Shown: in pieces, positions 46,337-56,275 of the stretch
Layout of the letters: each line of letters starts with the position of its first letter
Numbering within the stretch: the first letter of the stretch is position 1
Assembly (NCBI GenBank): GCA_022036555.1
Contig: CM039140.1
Location: 2,020,574 to 2,084,573 of the forward strand
Direction of reading: 5' to 3'
Source: Microstegium vimineum
Taxonomy: Eukaryota > Streptophyta > Magnoliopsida > Poales > Poaceae
DNA length: 64,000 nt
Made by a program: the position numbers and the translations under genes
The notes under the pieces: model-generated
The model's database searches: none
Told to the model about the DNA's origin: nothing
What the model saw: the letters and a program-made list of their open reading frames with translations, nothing else

Positions 46337-47125
46337 TTATATCCTTTCTGTTGGCCTCTTCGTGTAATTGTTGCCTTGGTAGTTGTTATTCGAGTACCTG
46401 TTGTTATGGTTTATGTTTTTGTTGTTGTTGTAGTTGTTGTTGTATCCTCCTTTGTCATTGTCGTTGAATCTTCTTTTGTTGTCTGTTGCTACTACTATGT
46501 TGTCTTGTCTTGGTCTTTTGTCATTGGGTCTGAAATCTGGTCTTTTATTTTCATGGAAATCTCGGGTGAATCTGTGCCGAGTTCTTTCTTCCGATGATAT
46601 CATCTTTTCGACAGCTCTTTTGAAGTCTTCATTAGATCTCGGATTTTCGTTAAAGTAGTCTTTGAATTGCCAATTTGCTAAGATTCCATCCGCAAATGTT
46701 TCTATTACTTCTCTGTCGGTAATGTCATGTATTTGAGCTCTGAGTTCTCCGAATCTCCAGTAATATTCCCTCAGGGTTTCTCCTCTTCTTTGCTTTACGT
46801 TCTTCAATTCTGCCGCAATCATGGGATGTGTTATTATTCCTGCGAAGTTGTTGCAGAACGCCTCTTGCAAATCCTCCCAATATTTGATTGACCTTGGCTT
46901 TAGTTTATCGAACCATTGTAAAGGCATGGCTTCGAGTGCCATTGGAAAGTATAGGGCCTTGATGTCATTGTTCCCTCCTACGAGTTCGATGGATTGAGAA
47001 TATACCCTTATCCATTGTCTGGGTTCCACTTTTCCATTGTACTTGGAATGATTTGCTGGCTTGAATTTGTGTGGTAATTTCAAAGTTTGTAGTCTTCCTG
47101 CAAAGCATGGAAATCTGTCGTATTG
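46337..47125 (-). CDS. Gag capsid-like domain
   Basis: The open frame reads LPHKFKPANHSKYNGKVEPR, WIRVYSQSIEL, AMPLQWFDKL and ETLREYYWRFGEL, the plant Retrotrans_gag pattern, followed by an Asn/Arg-rich stretch (KRRFNDNDKGGYNNNYNNNK). Codons upstream of the first Met (FPCFAGRLQTL) still look like gag, so the true frame continues to the right. A frameshift in about 47100-47140 separates it from the N-terminal frame. Confidence 0.88.
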   Translation of the reverse strand, partial: QYDRFPCFAGRLQTLKLPHKFKPANHSKYNGKVEPRQWIRVYSQSIELVGGNNDIKALYFPMALEAMPLQWFDKLKPRSIKYWEDLQEAFCNNFAGIITHPMIAAELKNVKQRRGETLREYYWRFGELRAQIHDITDREVIETFADGILANWQFKDYFNENPRSNEDFKRAVEKMISSEERTRHRFTRDFHENKRPDFRPNDKRPRQDNIVVATDNKRRFNDNDKGGYNNNYNNNKNINHNNRYSNNNYQGNNYTKRPTERI

Positions 47126-47928
47126 TTCTGCTCTATTGAAGTCTGGTGACCAATCTCTTCGTAATAGTCCCTGTCCCCCATGTATTCGGATTCACCATAG
47201 TCTTCTGGATAGCGTTGATCCCAATCCGGGTTGTTTTGTTTTACCAATCCGAGATGTTGTTCCTGTCTTTCCGATGGTTGTGGTATCTCTGACTTCCCTA
47301 GTCTGTGGAATATCGACTTCTTGGGCGGTTGTTCTTGCTTCTCTTCTTGTCCACCTTGAGGTGTGTCGTCGTCAGGTTGTTTATTGGGGTCTCTTTCTTC
47401 CTTGATTGGTTCGTCTGTGATTCTTTCCTCTTGAGTAAGAATGTTTAGTTCTTTCGTCAATTCTTCGATTCTTTCTCTCTTTGTATTCCTCATGGATTCT
47501 CTTTCCGCCTTCTTCTTGTTGTATTCTGTCAATTCCGCCTTGTACTTGGTCCAAACTTGTTTTCTCTGAGCAGCTCGATTTCTCCTTCCTACCCTAGCTT
47601 TGTTCTTTTTTAGCCTTGCAGTCTTGTGATCGTTGGTTTCATTGTCATCGCCTTCTTTGTCGTCTGAGATATCCCCTTCTGATTCGTCCGATGATTTCAA
47701 GTCGGGTATTTGTGGTGGTTCTAGATAAGGTTCTAGTTTCGCCATGCATATGGTATGTATCTTCCGAGTTCTTCTCGCTTGTTGGCTTCTTGTCTTGTAT
47801 GATGGTCCTCGGTAAAGTCCGAGCTCTTTTCCTACTTGAAACGGTAGTTCTGTATTTTGGTCTTCCATCCTTGAGGATTGGTTTGGCCAATGCACGATAC
47901 ATCCTTCTGGAGTTGTTGACATGATCAT
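47080..47928 (-). CDS. Gag N-terminal, charged region
   Basis: A 282-residue open frame rich in Glu, Lys, Arg and Gln, with a long probable coiled coil (KAELTEYNKKKAERESMRNT) and an acidic stretch (DESEGDISDDKEGDDNE). Its last residues leave the gag frame, indicating a frameshift before the capsid-like part. A 480-bp leader separates it from the 5' LTR. Confidence 0.75.
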   Translation of the reverse strand: MIMSTTPEGCIVHWPNQSSRMEDQNTELPFQVGKELGLYRGPSYKTRSQQARRTRKIHTICMAKLEPYLEPPQIPDLKSSDESEGDISDDKEGDDNETNDHKTARLKKNKARVGRRNRAAQRKQVWTKYKAELTEYNKKKAERESMRNTKRERIEELTKELNILTQEERITDEPIKEERDPNKQPDDDTPQGGQEEKQEQPPKKSIFHRLGKSEIPQPSERQEQHLGLVKQNNPDWDQRYPEDYGESEYMGDRDYYEEIGHQTSIEQNNTTDFHALQEDYKL

Positions 47929-48389
47929 TCCCTCTTAGGCGCCTTTCAGAATTATGCTTCTTGTCATCTTTTTTCGAGAAAATTCCCATATGTATATGTA
48001 GAATTGTGTATCCCATATAAACTCGAGTTCTTGATTGCTTCTGAGTTGTTCTTGTCTTTGACTGGTGTTCGATTATGTGTTCCGACTTGATTTGTGATCA
48101 GCCTTTTCGTGTTGATCTCGTAATTGTCATATGTTGATGTCTCCTTTTCTGAGTCGGTTTCGTATCCCTCTTCATCTGCTGGTCTGGTTGGTTTCGAAAT
48201 CGTCAGATTCTGGATCCTTTGATTCAGTTTTTGAGGATCTTGATCTACTCCTTCTCGGAGTCAGCTTTGAATTTTTCCGTTGTCGTCGATCTTGTAGATC
48301 CATGATCCGAAGAAAAACGTGGATTCCGTCGGTTTCATCATCTTGAGGTCGTGGTCCACCAAGCTTTCGAGAAAAAAATTCGCCGAAAG

Positions 48390-48407
48390 CCCCTACCTGG
48401 CGCACCA
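48390..48407 (-). promoter_or_regulatory. Primer-binding site of the gypsy element
   Basis: Two bases inside the 5' LTR, the minus strand reads TGGTGCGCCAGGTAGGGG. The TGG start complements a tRNA CCA end and the sequence resembles primer-binding sites of grass gypsy elements. The tRNA was not assigned. Confidence 0.75.
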
Positions 48408-48409
48408 GC

Positions 48410-48881
48410 TGTCGATGTTTTACCACCGATAGCCTGCCACGAGGTTACCCAAGACAGTAGTTCGTGCCTCAGCGAATAGTGAAACCTTGGTGGTTGGACA
48501 CGCAGGGACACACGGTTTATACTGGTTCAGGCCCTCGACAAGGTCGAGTAATAACCTTACATCCAGTTGAGTCGTCTGTTATTGCTCTTGATCGTAATAC
48601 AAGGTGTTGTGTGTCGCTCTGTGTATCGGGTGTTGCATAGTATGTAGGGATTGTTTTTCGGGTGATACCCTCACCAGCCCTTTATAGTCTAGGAACTGGT
48701 TGAGGGTTGCTCTAATCCTACTCGGTTACAAACTTATAGTCCTAAGCTGTGCTTCGGTCTTGTCGTCTTTACCGAGTAGAATTCGGTTTCTTCTGTCCGT
48801 CTTCCTTTGTGGGCTGAGGAAAGGAGGCCCAAAGCTTAGGTAAGCCGGTCCATGGGTACCCTATAGGATATCCCATCGACA
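48410..48881 (-). repeat. 5' LTR of the gypsy element
   Basis: 472 bp with TGTCGATG..CATCGACA ends. It is the upstream LTR because the primer-binding site and gag lie on its left. See the partner at 27853-28324 for divergence. Confidence 0.95.
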
Positions 48882-48886
48882 AAGCC

Positions 48887-49492
48887 CAATTTATAGTTTC
48901 ATATCCTTGCATATTCTCCATATGCACGAGCCACATTGGCTCTAGATGCACAAGCCACAATTGGAGGACTAGGAAGGCCAAGCACTTGTTTCTGCTCCAT
49001 TCTCATTGGCTCTAGATGCTATAGCCTTGGCAAACTTCTACAACATTGGACATTTGGGAGGGGCAGCAGCAGTCAGGAACTCACTCTTGATCTGCAGGCG
49101 CATGTAGGGGATCTGGAAGGGGTAGCATCAATAATGAGGAAAAGGGAGAGGAAGAGGTAGAGAGGAATGGTTGTGGGCCGCAGCATTGCAAATGGAGAAC
49201 TGTTGAGGGAGGGACGGAGAGAAGAGTTGTCCAGAAAGGGGCAGTGGAGGTGGAGACCTAGAATGCTTGTTTATGGGGAGGGCTGAGGGAACAGATAGGT
49301 CACACAATATGTTAGTTAGGATATATAGGCTGGATGGTGGGTTGGGCCTTTCTTAGTGTAATGTCCTCTTTCTTTTGGGCCTTTCTTAGTGTCCTGTCCT
49401 CTTTCTTTTCCTTTTCTTTGTTGCCTTTCTCTGTGTAATGCAATTGCATCTTTCTAATTTTATGCCTAATTATATTTTTGTTTCTTTGTTAG
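48887..49492 (+). other. Rest of the EBP1-like intron, right of the insertion
   Basis: Non-coding sequence between the target duplication and the acceptor TTTGTTAG at 49492. A 33-bp unit beginning GGGCCTTTCTTAGTGT is tandemly duplicated at 49344 and 49377. A G-rich, open stretch at 48936-49160 has no domain and may be another repeat fragment. Confidence 0.55.
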
Positions 49493-49543
49493 AGAAAGGA
49501 ACTTCCTCAATCTCTCATTGTAACTCCCATTGTAACTGGGATC

Positions 49544-49815
49544 AATAGTTTTGGTTGCCAGCTCATTCAATTGGAATGTCACTCACATGAGAGGTCAAGT
49601 ACATTAATTCTTATTGATGATGTTGTTTTCGAATTGAATAAGGTGTACTCTGTTGACATTATGATTAGTTCTTGTGAGGATTAGTAGTTTTGGTTGCCAG
49701 CTCATTCAATTGGAATGTCACTCACATGAGAGGTCAAGTACATTAATTCTTAGTGATGATGTTTTTGAATTGAACAAGGTGTACTCTGTTGACATTATGA
49801 TCAGTTCTTGTGATA
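49544..49815 (+). repeat. 139-bp tandem duplication within an EBP1-like exon
   Basis: The block AGTTTTGGTTGCCAGCTCAT occurs at about 49547 and 49686, and the two copies stay similar through GTGTACTCTGTTGACATTATG. Copy 2 lacks three bases in GATGATGTTGTT. The repeat length is not a multiple of three, so the reading frame is destroyed. Confidence 0.9.
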
Positions 49816-49916
49816 CACAGTTGCAACCAGAGGATGTTGCTAATGTTTTTCGAGTTATGTCACATAGTGAAATAAAAGTGAGAAGATTTCCTACGATTTT
49901 GCTAAGCATCAACGAT

Positions 49917-50164
49917 TGTAACGCCCCAGAGTCCAAATGGCTCAGATCCACTTTGCACGTTGAGCGAACCACACCCACCACCATCCCACTTAAGCTTTCG
50001 TCCTCGCTTCGCTTAAAAGGATTAACCCGGGGATGGTGGGATGGACTCTAGAAGCCTTATATGTTGGTCTATCCCACCCTAAACAACTAAGGTGGGACTA
50101 AACCCTCCACAATATCTCATTAACACACATGGGCCACTACGGGCCAAACGGGTCGGATGTGACA
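49917..50164. mobile_element. 248-bp solo LTR (TRIM-like) inside an exon
   Basis: It begins TGTAACGCCCCAGAG and ends GGATGTGACA, with perfect ACGAT duplications at 49912-49916 and 50165-50169. TG..CA ends, 5-bp duplication, small size and lack of coding capacity fit a solo LTR of a TRIM or other short-LTR family. It interrupts the EBP1-like exon between codons for SIND and EFKRKPFS. Confidence 0.87.
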
Positions 50165-50804
50165 ACGATGAATTCAAACGAAAGCCATTCAGCATCAGGT
50201 GAACTCTTCGTTAGATATAGATCATATAATTATCGTGTCTACTGTTTATGCAGAAAGTGTAGCTATTAATCCCTGCTGTTATCTCAGTTAATTAGTATTG
50301 TTAGCATTGTCTTTATGCAATTCTACTTTGCATGTGCATTGGCTGCCAAGGCTTTAACTTTATGTCTTTATGCATTATGCTCTATGAGCAACTTGTATCC
50401 CAAGATGAACTATCCTATATAATGAGAATGAGATTGGCTCACCAATTCTGAGTCTGTGTCCAATAGAAAGTACTAATAGTATATTTATTTGAACTTAATC
50501 TCTCTAGGGCATTAGAGGGGCGAGAAGACGACGATCTTGGTGACACTGTAACTACTAGGAAATCTGACTTTGTTCAATCTTACCCTATCATTCGCACAGA
50601 AGCTGGTATACTAAAAAAACCCTACATTGTTGATGTTTCTTGTTGCCATTATAACTTCGAGGAAATCTGAATTTATAGTTATTTTTTCATATAGGTGTGC
50701 TTGTTGCGCGTCTCAAATTCACTTTCTTTCTGACCGAACAAGAACCACAAGATAAGACATTTATTAGGCTACAGAAGGTTTCATGTACAAAATATAAGTT
50801 ATGA

Positions 50805-51002
50805 TAGATAAGCATGTGTTGTTCACACTAGCAGCTGTCAAGTAGTATACAGCTAGTAGTAGTAGTTAAATTAGTTTTTGCTTTTCATTTAAGTTCAGTC
50901 TGTAAGTTCAGTCGGTTTGCTTTTCTTGTAAGCTAAGATATCTACTGTTATATATATGAATACATGGCCTAGAGCCAAAACTTGTCTCTGGCAGCAAAAC
51001 AT
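50805..51002. other. Downstream flank of the EBP1-like copy
   Basis: No gene. It contains TATATATATGAATACATGG and a GCCAAAACTTGTCTCTGGCA stretch, which can resemble the end of a copia LTR; no bounded element could be defined. Confidence 0.35.
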
Positions 51003-51229
51003 TGTCTGTGTGTTGTGTTGTGTGTGTTGTGTTATGTTGTGTGTGTGTGTGTGTGTGTGTTGTGTTGTGTTGTGTTTGTGTGTGTGTGTTTGTTGTTGTG
51101 GTGTGTATGTGTGTTGTGTGTTGTGTGTTGTGTGTTGTGTGTGTGTTGTGGTGTGTGTTTGTTGGAAGGGGATTATTCTTTTGTGTTTGGCTCTGTGTTT
51201 TATTTTATTTTATTTCTCGCGAAAACTAA
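51003..51229 (+). repeat. Compound TG microsatellite and shared flank
   Basis: About 160 bp of TGTG/TGTTG repeats precede the shared GGAAGGGGATTATTCTTTTG segment and abut the MITE target site TAA (51227-51229). The same arrangement, with a shorter array, lies at 20644-20841. Cys/Val-rich frames here are not genes. Confidence 0.88.
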
Positions 51230-51544
51230 GGAGGTGTTTGGTTTGTTGGGACTAAACTTTAGTCCTATCACATTAAATGTTTGACACAAATTTAGAATAT
51301 TAAAAGACCATTTACAAAATTAATTTTATAGATTGAGAGTAATTTGCGAGTCAAATCTATTAATTCTAATTAGTTCATGATTTGATAATATGCAGTAAAC
51401 AAATGCTAATGATAGATTAATTAGACTTAAAAAATTTATCTCATAAATTGGCAACGTCTTCTGCAACTAGTTTTAAAATTAATTTATATTTATTTCTCTA
51501 TTAGTATATGAACATTCGATGTGAGCTCCTACATTAAACACCCC
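51230..51544. mobile_element. Tourist-like MITE with TAA target duplication
   Basis: 315 bp. The left end GGAGGTGTTTGGTTTG and the reverse complement of the right end, GGGGTGTTTAATGTAG, are imperfect TIRs; TAA lies at 51227-51229 and 51545-51547. The inner GGGACTAAACTTTAGTCC palindrome is typical of this abundant grass family. Non-coding. Confidence 0.87.
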
Positions 51545-51547
51545 TAA

Positions 51548-52422
51548 GTTGCTGGAGAGCGGTAAAATGACAGAAAAGCGGGAGCAGATTTTGCTTTATT
51601 CCAACTTCTCACCAAGGCTGCAACTGAATTCACAAAAAAAAAAAGCAAAAAAAAGGCAAGGCAGCAACTGTAACTTGGGTAAAGCCTGGCCCAATAGAAC
51701 TCCACGAAAGCTGGCCGCGAGCAGTAGAGTCCGAAAACCAGCAATTCCCCATCAGACATGGCCCAATCTACAACGAGCCGAGCCCATGTAATGTTGCGCC
51801 GTCGAACCGCAGACAACGAAATCTGTGACGCAAACGGAATCCCCCACCCAATCCCGGCGTCATCGCGTTCGTTAACTACTCTACTTTACATAATCGATCT
51901 TCTTCCTTGACGGACATCCTTTCCTTCCCCGGATTGGTTTCGTGCTTTCCTCAACCTTCCCTCTTCCGTGGCGCGCAGTTTGTCCGCTGCTTCACGGAAA
52001 TTCCCACGGGACTGTATATATTCCTGCGCAGGCCCCGGCCGTTGTTGTTGTCTCCGCACACCCGCCAGCCTCCCCGCCGTCCCAATCCCAGGAACTTTCC
52101 TCGCGTCAGGTGCGTGATTTCTCCAACCGCTCTAGGTTGCCCCAATTTATTTCGGAATTTCCGTAGAGTGAAATGAAATGAAATTTCTGGTTCGTTGTGA
52201 CCGAGGGCGACGTCTTGTAGTGTAGTTTCTTGGAATTCTGTTTGGCCGGCTGCTTAGGAGGATCGTTGGAGTGGGAATCAAGGACGGGCAACTATAAAAT
52301 TGCATGGGTTTGTGGTAGGATGAAGCACAGACTCCGAACCCTGGGAGCCTGGTTTCAGGAGCCCAGCCGAGTTCACAATCGGGTTTCCTTGTCTTTCAGC
52401 ACCATAGGGTTTAGACCATAAA
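51548..52422 (+). promoter_or_regulatory. Promoter and split 5' UTR of the WIP gene
   Basis: Between the MITE and the start codon lies unique, moderately GC-rich DNA. A pyrimidine-rich leader is followed by a donor (GCGTCAG/GTGCGTG, 52109/52110) and an acceptor (GTCTTTCAG, 52399), leaving a short second leader exon 52400-52422 just before the ATG. A 290-bp 5' UTR intron is thus likely. No TATA box was identified with confidence. Confidence 0.5.
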
Positions 52423-54817
52423 ATGGGTGAAATTAGCATGCCTGAATTGGGGTTTACAACTAGGGCAGAAAATTTAGGCCAGTATCTTCCGGAGCAGCCT
52501 CATGAGTCTGATCTGAATTGGGGTAAGGTACCTCAATTTGGAGGTGCAAATAAGTTAGCCGATTTGCGCATCAAGGACATTACAGTAGCCAACTTTGATC
52601 TCGGCGTTAGGATGGAGAATCCTATGGGATCCCCTCCAAAGTTGCCTTTCGATGAGAAGGCAGTGGTGCTGCACAAGTTAGCTCTCCCCTGGATAGGACC
52701 AGTAGATAAGATGTGCGCAAAGACGTCACCAAGGAAGCAGTGCAGATTAAGGAGGTGGAGAAGAGTAAGGAGGCAATCGCCTGACAACCCGTTGCAGCTC
52801 AACATCAATTTTTTGGTGCTAGCGACGGGCTATTCGCTAGGCGTAATAGGGCTGAAGACCGTTGGAGATTGCGATAGGAAGAGGGTTTGGGTGAAGGATT
52901 TTGGTTTTGCAGGAAAAGGGCGCAAGGCACACCGAAGGGCTGTTAGGGGCAGGAGACATGCTTCCTTTGCTGAATCTTACTTGATAGCATCTGATGCAGG
53001 TGATGCTTTCAGTATCCACCGGCCTAGAACAATGTCGATGAACTATGATGGGGATAGAAGTGAGGACCGGCAAAGTGAGGAGGTTCAGTCGGCATACAAA
53101 AGGGACAGCGACATTGGTGAGGAAATGATAATAAGCAGCGAAGAGCAAAATGATGAAAATGAATGGAGCTGGGTGAACCAAGATAGAAATGGTGATCCTC
53201 TTGCTGAATCGGTTTCTTCACTTCATACAACACAGCAAGTCCTTGAAAATGGTAAAAATCTTATTCATGCACTTTTTTTATTTGCTTGTGTGCCTTCTTA
53301 CAGTATGTAATTTTCAACCATCTTAGAAATGTGTCATGGCTTGCTTATTACTTTTTCTTAAGGAACAGAGTACATGTACAGTATTTTATATGGTACTTGG
53401 AAACTTGGAATTTCATGAGTTCCAGCTTTGCTGGCTGCAATAAAATTTCCACACAACATCTTTCTTTTTATATCTGTTGCTTTATTCAAACATGCTTGTG
53501 CTAACTTTGATCGTGCACCATGTATTTATATACTAAATAGGTTGTTTTCTCCAGTTATATGTGCTGATAGTTTTCTCACACCTCCCCATTAATGCCCTGT
53601 TCTTTTGATCTTGAGATGAGAGGGATTGGAGGGGGGTAGAGGGGGATTTTTAATTCTAGGGGGTTGAATTCCTCTCAATCAACTCGTTTTGGGATCAAAC
53701 GAACAAGCCCTAATAATGTACGAGTAATTGTGTCTTGTTCAGTGCTGCATTATGCAGCACTTATCAAAATACACTTGCCTTCCATTTACTAATTTTCTTT
53801 TAATCCATAGACCCAGACAGTGATAATTTCAGATAGTACGAAGTGTGCTTTCCACATCTGTAACAAAATTTGCTCTCACATAATTTTGGAAAGAACAATA
53901 ATGATTTGTTTCTTCACAATATAGTACAAAGGACAAGCGTGCACTTCTGGAGTATTTGGACACTTTTGGCTAGTTCTAGTTGTAATGGATCACCTAACTC
54001 TAGTGGTTCTTGGTTACAACAAAGCTGTGCCATCCCAGTTCTTAGTGAATTATTCTGTCCATAAATACCACTTGATTACCATGATTATTTTTTAATTTGT
54101 TTAGTCTTTGAGCTCAAGCTTATGTTTGTTCTAACCACCTTTATTTTTTGTATGTGCTGCTTAGAGATACAAAAATTAGCAGAACTTGGCAAAGAACTTG
54201 AGGTGGAGGAATCCACTTCTGGTAACAAAGACCAAGATGTGATCGTTTTGCCGTATGCAGAGGTAGATATGTTGGAACTGAATGAGAAGATGGAACATCT
54301 TGAACAGAAAGTGAAAGAAGCATCCAACACCATCAGAGAGAAAGACTTGAGGCTTTCCAAGCTTCAAGTACTCATCGGTACTGCAGATAGAGCAACGCTG
54401 GAGGAGGCAGCAGCTAGCATCGACCAGTTGGAGACAGAGCTCGAGCACCATCTCCAGGAGAAACTAGAAGCCGAAATCCAGTGTCTGGTGATGCTGAAAG
54501 CGAGGCAGAACTGGCAGGTCCGGACAGAGGACCGGATGGCCTTGGAGGAGCACAGGGCGCTGTCTGCCGGGGACAAGACCAGAATGTTGGTCAAGCTACG
54601 AGAGACCGAAAGCAAGATTGTGATGCTGAAAGAGCAGGTGGACAAGCTGGAGGTCCGGGAGAAGGAGCTCTACCGGACTACCGAGGTCCTGAAGATGCAG
54701 AGCAGGACCTTCAAAGTGTCCCTATTTGGTCTCGTCCAGCTGGTAATGATGTTTCTGTCCCTGAAGATGTTCTTCGCAAGGGTCTCAGCCCCATTTGACG
54801 AGGTTGTGCCGACATGA
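52423..54817 (+). CDS. WIP: WPP-domain-interacting protein (WIP), plant KASH protein of the outer nuclear membrane
   Basis: Two exons, 52423-53251 (donor AAATG/GTAAAA) and 54165-54817 (acceptor GCTTAG), join in phase 1 to encode 493 residues, close to the size of known WIPs. The N-terminal 270 residues are poorly conserved, with a basic patch (RLRRWRRVRRQ, KGRKAHRRAVRGRRH) and an acidic stretch (IISSEEQNDENEW). Residues from about 278 form a long coiled coil (EIQKLAELGKEL ... LELNEKMEHLEQKVKEA ... LKEQVDKLEVREKELYR). A single hydrophobic span (SLFGLVQLVMMFLSLKMFF) is followed by a short tail ending in VVPT, the signature that in WIP/KASH proteins enters the SUN-domain groove in the perinuclear space. 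In Arabidopsis, WIPs bind RanGAP through its WPP domain and anchor it and WIT proteins at the nuclear envelope. No disruption is seen. ATG choice rests on context after the UTR intron. Confidence 0.92.
53593..53710. mobile_element. Small Tourist-like MITE in the WIP intron
   Basis: 118 bp. The left end TGCCCTGTTCTTTTGATC and the reverse complement of the right end, GGGCTTGTTCGTTTGATC, are TIRs; TAA lies at 53590-53592 and 53711-53713. It sits within the 913-bp intron of the WIP gene, away from its splice sites. Confidence 0.78.
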
Positions 54818-56275
54818 TGCTGTTAGGACTTGTTTGGATGCAATCTTATCCACCTTAATTTACGTAGACCCTCAGTTGGTGTTCTGTTTAGTCTGTAACT
54901 TGGCTCGCCGGTGTCTTAACGTGTCTTACTTTAGCTGTAGGCCTGTAGCCAGTTGGTAGTATAGTTTCGTAATCGTACACTGAAGTGCAGGTTGTGATGA
55001 TGTAAGTGAGAAACTACGCGTGTTCTGTAAAAAAAAATGATAATAATGTAGGCCTGTGCATAAATTGGGTTCCATTGACAAATTGGGTGACTGACGGTTT
55101 GCGGCTACTGAAAGTCTGAAATGTTGCAGCTTTGGTTTCCTTTTGGCTCCACTTGTTCATGAGGGAAACACGTTAATGTCCGCAACACGAGAGCTAAAAA
55201 CACAACTAATTACTATATGGATAACAACGTATGAGCGAGAAAAACAATGCAAATTTAACACACTAATAACCCTAAGATATCTTACATAAAGGTAGGTTTA
55301 GAATATAAATGTCCAATAGCCGACAAGGATAACAGAACTTTAGGACATTCATGCTATATTGGTAACAATAGCATTCACATCTAGCCATCAGTTATTAGAC
55401 ATATGACACAAGCAGGAGTTAACTGAACAAAATTGAACTGCTCAACATACAACAGGTTCACTGATTTGGCAAAGTCATCACGAACACAAGCATATAGAAT
55501 TATAAAAATGACAATAAACATTATGAACAGATCAAATCCACACCTTGCACAAAAAGGAAGTTCTCTTTGACCTTTCAGCTTCTCCACAAAGTAACATGTG
55601 TTTCACAGGTCACAAAAAAGCATCATCCTAGCAGCAGGCATTCAGCTTGGTTTCCCTGTGAGGTAACATTCAGATAACATTGTCCTATGAAGGAAAAAAA
55701 ATCATATACCATTCAGATAACAAAATCCTATGAGTTAAAAGACAGAACAGTAATTGTTGGACAACATCACATAATAGCAGCACTTTTAGATATTTGTAAA
55801 CTATTTTTACTTCGTGTTATGGCAACAACATTTTCATTCTCTGAGTAACAGAACAACACATAAAAAATATACCTGGATTGACTCCTATGCTTTTCTTGTG
55901 CCATACTTGAGAGAAAATGTACAGAGTTCACACTAGAGAGAAAAGAGTTCACATTTTCTCTGAAATCAAATTCACAGAACAACTACAGATCTGAAATCAA
56001 GTTCACAGAACACAACTGCAGGTCTGAAATCAAGTTCACACTTGAGGTAAAATAGTTCACATTTTCTCTAGATTGCCATAACTGCAAGAAATAGGACCAT
56101 GTAAAATTCACCATGCTAAGTAACATAACTTATTTGTCTGAAAAGGCAAAACAGCAAGCAACAGGGTTGTATCAAAAATGGAATTCTCAACCGTTGGATC
56201 TGGGGATCCCTAACAGCAAGGGATACAGTAAAGCCAAAGGAATTCTCCTAGTCCTTGTGAACAGCGCTGCCCGAT
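54818..56275. other. WIP 3' UTR and intergenic DNA
   Basis: The WIP 3' UTR probably extends to about 55030, where an A-rich stretch begins; the exact poly(A) site is unknown. At 55958-56035 a 31-32 bp unit starting CTGAAATCAA(A/G)TTCACAGAAC is repeated nearly three times. Otherwise no gene is seen. Confidence 0.5.

Larger units (their letters stand above)
27853..48881 (-). mobile_element. Ty3/gypsy (Tat-like) LTR retrotransposon, nested host of solo LTRs A-D
   Basis: Two 472-bp LTRs with TGTCGATG..CATCGACA ends bound a minus-strand element. Its order, 5' to 3' on the minus strand, is gag, protease region, reverse transcriptase, RNase H, integrase, then a long 3' non-coding tail with tandem repeats. 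The flanking 5-mers are AAGTC (27848-27852) and AAGCC (48882-48886), a target duplication with one mismatch. Subtracting solo LTR A (9459 bp) and D (1502 bp) with their duplications leaves about 10.06 kb. The LTRs differ at about 21 of 472 positions by eye. Integrase motifs and the repeat-bearing 3' tail fit the Tat lineage; that lineage call is inference. All pol pieces carry stops or frameshifts. It sits in an intron of the EBP1-like gene copy, antisense to it. Confidence 0.93.
49493..50804 (+). pseudogene. EBP1: EBP1/PA2G4-like gene copy, 3' half
   Basis: The exon opening at 49493 continues in phase 0 with exon 4 at 27732 across the retrotransposon. It reads FELNKVYSVDIMISS, aligning with FEENEVYAIDI in EBP1, then SEIKVRRFPTILLSIND, and after the 248-bp solo LTR, EFKRKPFSI, corresponding to the family's FPxMPFTAR segment. 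Donor CAG/GTGAAC is at 50198. Next is an exon at 50508-50605 (ALEGREDDDLG ... DFVQSYPIIRTEA, aligning with ALEEKRARLG ... LLQPYPVLHEK). The last exon, 50695-50804 (GVLVARLKFTFFL, aligning with VAQIKFTVLL), ends in TGA, short of the family's Lys-rich tail. A 139-bp exonic tandem duplication shifts frame and places TAG at 49682-49684. Confidence 0.78.

Noticed and set aside
51002..51284. Cysteine/valine-rich open frames
   Set aside because: They are direct translations of a TG/TGTTG microsatellite; the same occurs at 20648-20833.
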